Assembly (NCBI GenBank): GCA_963699835.1
Contig: CAVOVJ010000003.1
Location: 186,001 to 250,000 of the forward strand
Source of the DNA: BM003 sp963699835
GTDB lineage: Bacteria > Pseudomonadota > Gammaproteobacteria > Steroidobacterales > BM003
Direction: 5' to 3'
DNA length: 64,000 nt
In this document: positions 59,092 to 64,000 of the stretch, piece after piece
How the letters are laid out: the number at the start of each line of letters is the position of its first letter
Position numbering within the stretch: position 1 is the stretch's first letter
Notes under the pieces: generated by a model
What the model saw: the letters and a program-made list of their open reading frames with translations, nothing else
The model's database searches: none
Told to the model about the DNA's origin: nothing
Program-made: the position numbers and the translations under genes

Positions 59092-61122
59092 TTATTGGCC
59101 CTCGTAAAAGCACGGAGCTAAAAAGATGTCGCGAGCTAGCCGGCTCAATCCGAACCGGTTGCCGTATGTTCGGCGAAAAACACCGAGTATTCGTTCATAC
59201 AGCTCGATGCGATTGTCGAGACTGTAAAATCCGTGGCCCTCGCCAGCCTTTACCAGCCACTCGTACGGTTTGTCCTCGGCTTCGAGCGCGGCGCGCAGCG
59301 CTTCCGCGTGTGCCACCGGCGCACGCTGATCTTCTTTACCATGGACGATAAATACCGGGACATTGATTTTCTCGGCGTTGTCCGCCGGAGACATGCTCTT
59401 CAGGTCGCGGTCGTCATCACCGACCGTCTGTGCAAGCTGGCTAACGAAGGCGCTCGTTCCTGCGATGTCGCCGCTGCTGTCCAGTCGATCCAGGGCATAG
59501 ACGCCGGCATAGCCGACGGCGCAGCGGTAGAGATCGGGTTCTCTTATGACGCTCATTAATGCGGAGTAGCCGCCAAAACTCGCTCCGAAAATGCAGATTC
59601 GGTTGCGGTCGGCAATCCCTTCCCGCACTGCCCAGAGTGTGGCGTCGGTGAGGTCGTCCTGGATCGATGTCCCCCACTTCTTGTATCCGGCAGCTCGGAA
59701 CGCCGGCCCATATCCGTCGGAGCCACGGAAATTAATCTGTAAAACCGCGTAGCCGCGGCTGGCAAACAGCTGCGCCTCCGGATCGAATGCCCACCAGTCG
59801 CGGACTCCGTGAGGTCCGCCATGCGGCAGTACTATCAGCGGCAGATTCTCGCTGCCGGCGGGCGGCAATGTCAGGTAGCCGCGCAGGACCAGGCCGTCGC
59901 GGGCCGACAAGGTCACTGGCCGCCGCACAGCCATCGAATCGGAGTCCAGCCAGGGTCGGCGGCTGAACAGGTACTGCGCATCGTTGCGGCTGGCGTCGAA
60001 TAAAAAGTAGGCACCGGGGTTGCGGTCCGAGTAGACGTACAGCAGGACCCGGCTTTCGTCTTCGGTCCAGTTGACCATGTGGACGGACTCGCCCGGAAAC
60101 GCCTCAGCCACGGCCTTGTGCAGGCGTGCGGTCCGATGTGTGCTGTCGAGGAAAACGGTTCGAGCGATATCAGGCGTAATCCCGACGCCGACAATCTCGC
60201 TGCGGTCCGGTGCCCAGACAACGTGGTTGATGTCGACAAACGGGTGGCTGTAGAGCAACTCCAACTGCTGCTTGTCGGGGTCCACGAGGTAAAGACCCTG
60301 GGTCTTTGACTCCGTTGTGGCGTAGGCAAAAAAGCGCCTTCCGTCAGGGGCGACAGTGACAGGTTCGACGGCACTGTCTGGAGCAATCGGGAGATCATCG
60401 AGCAAAACCCAGGGCCTATTCGGGGCGGATCGGTAGTGCAGTTGTTCCTTGCCGTCTCGGGTCAGGCCTGTCGCAACCCTCGCGATCCCTTTCGCGTCAC
60501 ATACGATGGTCGAGGTCAACGCCTCGCCGAAAGAAGACTCGACCGGCCCGCGCGCCAATTCCTGGCGTTTCCCGGTGTAGACATTGACGCGGTAAACGAC
60601 CGGTACGCCGCCCTCGAGCGGGTGTGCGGCAACGATCACATGGCGGCGGTCCTCCGATAGCCGCGAACAAAGTTGCGCAAACGATCGCGTGTTTGCGGCG
60701 GTACCCCTCCTGGCGCGATATTTGGTATAGAAACCAAAAACCTGTTTGTAGCCGCTGCCGTCTGCATTGACCGCCCACAGTTCACCGGTAGGAAGCGGCC
60801 GCTCAAGCTGGTTGAAAGTGGCCTGCAGTCTGATCAACAGGCGCTCTTCATTGACCCATGTGAACCAGGAAATACCCTCGTAACGCTCAAATCTGATATT
60901 GGCCGTGGCGCGGTCGCTGCCGGCCTCCAGGACCAGCAAGGACTCGATGCCGTTGTTGTTGATCGTTGCCGCGAGATAGCGTCCGTCGGGAGAGAGCCGC
61001 GCGGTGTCGAATTCCGCGGCACGAACGAAATCGGAGACGGGAGGTAGCTCGTCGGCGAAACTCTCGCCGTGACCAAGCGCGGCCATGAGTAAGAGCAGGC
61101 TGACTATTTGCCGAATTATCAT
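59092..61122 (-). CDS. Secreted S9 family prolyl-oligopeptidase-like peptidase
   Basis: 676 residues. Signal peptide (IVSLLLLMAALGHGESFA), a beta-propeller-like N-terminal part, and a C-terminal alpha/beta hydrolase domain. Catalytic triad: Ser in GASFGGYSALM, Asp in HGKEDQRAPV, His in GEGHGFYS. Likely a periplasmic dipeptidyl- or acylaminoacyl-peptidase. A stand-alone gene. Confidence 0.92.
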   Translation of the reverse strand: MIIRQIVSLLLLMAALGHGESFADELPPVSDFVRAAEFDTARLSPDGRYLAATINNNGIESLLVLEAGSDRATANIRFERYEGISWFTWVNEERLLIRLQATFNQLERPLPTGELWAVNADGSGYKQVFGFYTKYRARRGTAANTRSFAQLCSRLSEDRRHVIVAAHPLEGGVPVVYRVNVYTGKRQELARGPVESSFGEALTSTIVCDAKGIARVATGLTRDGKEQLHYRSAPNRPWVLLDDLPIAPDSAVEPVTVAPDGRRFFAYATTESKTQGLYLVDPDKQQLELLYSHPFVDINHVVWAPDRSEIVGVGITPDIARTVFLDSTHRTARLHKAVAEAFPGESVHMVNWTEDESRVLLYVYSDRNPGAYFLFDASRNDAQYLFSRRPWLDSDSMAVRRPVTLSARDGLVLRGYLTLPPAGSENLPLIVLPHGGPHGVRDWWAFDPEAQLFASRGYAVLQINFRGSDGYGPAFRAAGYKKWGTSIQDDLTDATLWAVREGIADRNRICIFGASFGGYSALMSVIREPDLYRCAVGYAGVYALDRLDSSGDIAGTSAFVSQLAQTVGDDDRDLKSMSPADNAEKINVPVFIVHGKEDQRAPVAHAEALRAALEAEDKPYEWLVKAGEGHGFYSLDNRIELYERILGVFRRTYGNRFGLSRLARDIFLAPCFYEGQ

Positions 61123-61323
61123 ATCGATGCGGTTTTCGCCGGTACGATCACCCGATTGCGCGTAAATGACTCACAGTATTTGGGGGTAAAGACTATTAGA
61201 AGACACATTACTGCGCAATGTACGGAGTTTTTCGTTGCGCCCCGCTGTGAAACTCGCAAATTGGCCGATATCGTCTATGGTTAGAGCATCCTGCAAACCT
61301 GCAGGACAATTGGGAGTGTGCTC

Positions 61324-61797
61324 ATGAAAAGAAGAAGAATCACAGCTGCAGCGGTTTCAATGGCTGCGGTATGTTGCCTCGGAGCATCGAGCGCGATGGC
61401 CGATGATGCGGCTGATGTCATCGCGGCTGCCAAAGCGCAGTGGGCGGCCGGCATCAGCATGGCTTCGGCGGCCAAACAGATGGAGACCGTTGCCGACGAT
61501 TACACCGAGTTCAACCCGGTCTATCCGACCCGGATCGACGGCAAGGCGCTCAATATGACGCTTGCGGAAGCCGCGCTGAAAGACGGCGCGAAGACGATCG
61601 CCTCGGAGATGGCCAACGAAAAGGTGCAGATTTACGGCGATACGGCGATTCTCACCTACAACTATATCGGCGTCGGCCAAAGCAAGGACGGCGTGAACGA
61701 ACCTATTGCCGCTAAATCCACACGTGTTTACGTCAAGCAGAATGGCAAGTGGATGCTGGTGCACGCCAATTTCGCGCCAGTCGCAATGCCCGATTAG
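61324..61797 (+). CDS. Secreted NTF2-like (SnoaL-type) protein
   Basis: 157 residues. Signal peptide (ITAAAVSMAAVCCLGASSAMA), then an NTF2-like fold (MASAAKQMETVADDYTEFNP, YGDTAILTYNYIGV, STRVYVKQNGKWMLVHANFA). GGGAG seven bases before ATG 61324 decides the start. Ligand or enzyme role unknown. Confidence 0.85.
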   Translation: MKRRRITAAAVSMAAVCCLGASSAMADDAADVIAAAKAQWAAGISMASAAKQMETVADDYTEFNPVYPTRIDGKALNMTLAEAALKDGAKTIASEMANEKVQIYGDTAILTYNYIGVGQSKDGVNEPIAAKSTRVYVKQNGKWMLVHANFAPVAMPD

Positions 61798-61823
61798 AAA
61801 AATGGTTTTTTCTCTACCAGCGG

Positions 61824-61849
61824 AGCCCCGCCGTCTGGCGGGGCTTTTT
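61824..61849 (+). terminator. Rho-independent terminator
   Basis: Stem AGCCCCGCC / GGCGGGGCT, loop GTCT, then TTTTT. Ends the NTF2-like gene. Confidence 0.93.
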
Positions 61850-61926
61850 CATGGGTACTAATGCTATCGGAACAGTTGATAGCCAACGCCCGGTCAGGCC
61901 GGCAAAAACCCCACCAGGACGGCTGC

Positions 61927-62220
61927 TCACATAGTCCGCTCCGCTTCCCCGGCGAGTTTCTTACCAACATCGAGCAGGACCGCGAACCCCTTGCCCCAAT
62001 AGCGGTGTCCCAAGGTCATCGCGTGCCCGGTGCCGGCTGCGGCGATCGCCCGGTCGGCGTGGTTGAGCAAGTTATCGAGTGTGTGGACAAACGCTGGCGG
62101 ATCGACAAGGCAGACCGCTGCTGTGCAGCCGTCCTTTTCAGCGACTGTCGCGCATTTCCCTTGCTGCAATCCGTTTCGGCATAGCCTGACAGACGGAATG
62201 CCTGGCTGAGATGTCTGCAA
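61927..62220 (-). CDS. Possible small hypothetical protein
   Basis: A 97-codon frame in the gap between the terminator and the DUF4397 lipoprotein (61850-62268). It ends ...YWGKGFAVLLDVGKKLAGEAERTM. I recognise no family or ribosome site, and it may be a shadow. Nothing else is supported in this 420-base gap. Confidence 0.25.
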   Translation of the reverse strand: MQTSQPGIPSVRLCRNGLQQGKCATVAEKDGCTAAVCLVDPPAFVHTLDNLLNHADRAIAAAGTGHAMTLGHRYWGKGFAVLLDVGKKLAGEAERTM

Positions 62221-62268
62221 TAGGACGTAACGGCTTCAGGCGTCGCTCACACGCATTACAACCCAATG

Positions 62269-63639
62269 CTAGGGGAGCAGATCGTCGTAGACCAGAAGAA
62301 CTTCTTCGTCGCCACCGGACTCTGGAAGAATGATCAGGCCGGTCTGTACTTCGCCGCCAACAAACTCGTAGGGTATCGGGCCGACGATGATCGTCTCATT
62401 GTCGTTGCTCGAGCGGTCGGTAATGATCAGCGAGTAGTCGCCCGGCAGCAGGCGCAGGTAGTCGGTCGCGGCCGGGAATGGCAAATCCCTGACGATAAGG
62501 TCATTTTCATCCAGATCCGATGAACCGCTGTCGGCCAGGTACACAGAAATGAACGAGGTATCCGGCGAGACGTTGGCAAACCGCATTTTGCCATCGGTAA
62601 CAACGCTTCTGGGATTCCCGGTAAAAGTGAGGTTGGTTATTTCGTCGAGCGGACGAACCAGAATCGAATCGTAAATACTGGATTGCAGATACTCACGCTC
62701 GTATTCGCTAATTATCGGGTCGGTCGTTGCGGTTTCGGTGACGCTCACTTTCACGTCGGTGGCCGGGATTGGCGTAACCGGGGAGCGCTCCGCGTAACCG
62801 GTGTTGCTGGTCAGGGGGGCGCTAAAATCGTCGTCGATGAAGGTATCGAGCGCGGGGGCACCAGGTGAGGCATTGCCGACCCGCAATGCCGAGCCGGTGC
62901 CCTCGGCGTCCAGGGCGAAACCGCCGTTCTCGCTGGAAACGAGCAATCGCAGCGATGAGTCGCCGATCGACACGTTGTCGGCGATGGCGATCAGCCATTC
63001 CACCCCGTCGAAATCGATTTCGGGGATATCGACAAAGGTCAGCAAATCGGAGACATACAGTACCTGTCCGGGGTTGCCGGCCGGGGTGACGGTAATCACA
63101 TACTCGCCGAAAGGAATCAGCATGGAATCCGTAAAATCGAATTTCGCTATGGTTGCAAACGGAGCTGTGGTTGAGAGATCGACGTCAGGTGCCGCAACAT
63201 ATACGTCGAGTGCGTCCTGTGCATTCACGGCGTGTACGAACTGGAAGAAGATCTCGGAGATGGGACGGCGCCGCCTGTCGCCCGTAACAACGATCAATTC
63301 CGGGTCGTCGAAAAAGCCCGTCACGACCAGCGTTGTTTCCACGTTTTTGTTGACGCCCACATTTGCATCGACTATCGCCTCTCCGAGGCTCAGGTCGGCG
63401 AGCACGGGCTGGACCTCGATTCTCTTGTTGCCGACAATCGTGCCGGGCAGATATCCGCTCGACGTGCCATAGGGCAGGCCGTTGGAGACCGTGAGCCCAT
63501 TTTGACGGAACGATAACGGCGGACCATCAGAGAGCACGTTGAAGCCCTGCAGATAAAAGATGCTGGCGCCACCGCTGTTGCAGCCGATCAACACCGCCAG
63601 CGTTGACAACGCCGCCAGAAAAACGATTCGTTTGAGCAT
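62269..63639 (-). CDS. DUF4397 domain lipoprotein
   Basis: 456 residues from ATG 63639. Lipobox LIGC; then beta-rich DUF4397-type repeats (FVHAVNAQDALDVYVAAPD, MRFANVSPDTSFISVYLADSG, LRLLPGDYSLIITD). Surface or periplasmic lipoprotein of unknown function. The longer frame to 63762 adds a stretch unlike a signal peptide. Confidence 0.85.
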   Translation of the reverse strand: MLKRIVFLAALSTLAVLIGCNSGGASIFYLQGFNVLSDGPPLSFRQNGLTVSNGLPYGTSSGYLPGTIVGNKRIEVQPVLADLSLGEAIVDANVGVNKNVETTLVVTGFFDDPELIVVTGDRRRRPISEIFFQFVHAVNAQDALDVYVAAPDVDLSTTAPFATIAKFDFTDSMLIPFGEYVITVTPAGNPGQVLYVSDLLTFVDIPEIDFDGVEWLIAIADNVSIGDSSLRLLVSSENGGFALDAEGTGSALRVGNASPGAPALDTFIDDDFSAPLTSNTGYAERSPVTPIPATDVKVSVTETATTDPIISEYEREYLQSSIYDSILVRPLDEITNLTFTGNPRSVVTDGKMRFANVSPDTSFISVYLADSGSSDLDENDLIVRDLPFPAATDYLRLLPGDYSLIITDRSSNDNETIIVGPIPYEFVGGEVQTGLIILPESGGDEEVLLVYDDLLP

Positions 63640-63850
63640 GGTAACTCCGTGCTTGTGACCGGATCTGCCGCGCTCGTACCTGCTCGGAATGAGCGGCCTC
63701 GCGAGTGGAGCGGCGCGGCTGGCAGCAGTCTGGCCGGGAGGCAATCCGTTCAGATCGGGCACTCTACCGGCAGCTCCTCCCGGAGTCCAGACTCCCGCGA
63801 TCCGAGCCGCCGCGGCCCGAGGCCGCCAACCGGGGGCGGCCGGACCCTTT

Positions 63851-64000
63851 TCAACGGACTCGCGGAAAGTGCTTGTGCAGAGCGGCTATCGGTTCGAACC
63901 GGTTGCCGAGATTTTCGGCAAAGCGCAATGCCGCGGCGATTTGGTCGCCATAGCGGTCGCGCGAGTCGCGCAATTGCTCCTCGCGAATCGCTGGGTTGTA
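63851..64000 (-). CDS. C-terminal end of an unidentified gene (cut by window)
   Basis: An open minus-strand frame of 49 codons enters from the right edge and stops at 63851 (ends LHKHFPRVR). It reads like protein (RDSRDRYGDQIAAALRFAEN), but too little is visible to name it. Confidence 0.45.
   Translation of the reverse strand, partial: YNPAIREEQLRDSRDRYGDQIAAALRFAENLGNRFEPIAALHKHFPRVR

Overview
The window is chromosomal DNA of high GC content from a gammaproteobacterium. The 16S/23S/5S rRNA operon with tRNA-Ile and tRNA-Ala in the spacer, the Pil-Chp type chemotaxis genes, the ampDE pair, rppH, the bactofilin/erpA/anmK/mepM-like/tyrS/rrn neighbourhood (the anmK to rrn order is also found in Pseudomonas) and the fused chorismate mutase-prephenate dehydrogenase all point there. 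An outer membrane is implied by several lipoproteins and envelope recycling enzymes. I cannot place the organism below class level by eye. There is no prophage, insertion sequence, integron or CRISPR array.

Layout. 1-7 kb: twitching-motility signalling (PilJ end, a giant ChpA histidine kinase, ChpC). 7-14 kb: rsmE, bioA, ampD-ampE, a vitamin B12 binding protein, cobalamin adenosyltransferase, a HisN-like phosphatase and a PhzF-like isomerase. 14-24 kb: a membrane metalloprotease, a three-gene operon with four-base overlaps (dehydrogenase, metallo-beta-lactamase-fold lipoprotein, CPXCG protein), gamma-glutamyltransferase, hydrolase, aldehyde dehydrogenase, tyrA and a diguanylate cyclase. 24-30 kb: a secreted subtilisin-like protein whose catalytic histidine appears to be glutamate, then a Fur-box-controlled ferric iron ABC transporter. 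30-39 kb: rppH, bactofilin, erpA, ppx, anmK, M23 peptidase, tyrS, cytochrome c' and cytochrome b561. 39.4-45.05 kb: the rRNA operon with tandem promoters, boxA elements and terminator. 45-48.5 kb: a three-gene set of (KPEP)n lipoprotein, heme-motif Tll0287-like/HAMP sensor and Ser/Thr kinase. 48.9-52 kb: VOC protein, a shattered DUF2189 gene, DsrE-like protein, NlpC/P60 lipoprotein. 52-59 kb: an acyclic-terpene/branched acyl-CoA carboxylase operon (AtuA-like, carboxyltransferase, biotin carboxylase) divergent from an AraC regulator. 59-64 kb: S9 peptidase, a small NTF2-like secreted protein, a DUF4397 lipoprotein and the end of an unidentified gene.

The main caution is sequence quality. About a dozen otherwise well conserved genes have reading-frame breaks. 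In nearly every case that I could place, adding or removing one base in a run of 2-6 identical bases restores a normal family protein. Four apparent gene fusions in the raw reading frames (phosphatase-PhzF, bactofilin-ErpA, lipoprotein-sensor, AtuA-carboxyltransferase) fit the same cause, because a one-base change upstream gives each first gene its own stop at or before the next gene's start. I annotated these as separate genes and say so in each entry.

The most novel items are the heme-motif sensor/kinase/repeat-lipoprotein operon, the Glu-for-His subtilase, the metzincin-like membrane protease with an Asp third ligand, a probable AUU start codon on the biotin carboxylase gene, and a two-turn-spaced direct repeat in front of the AraC regulator.
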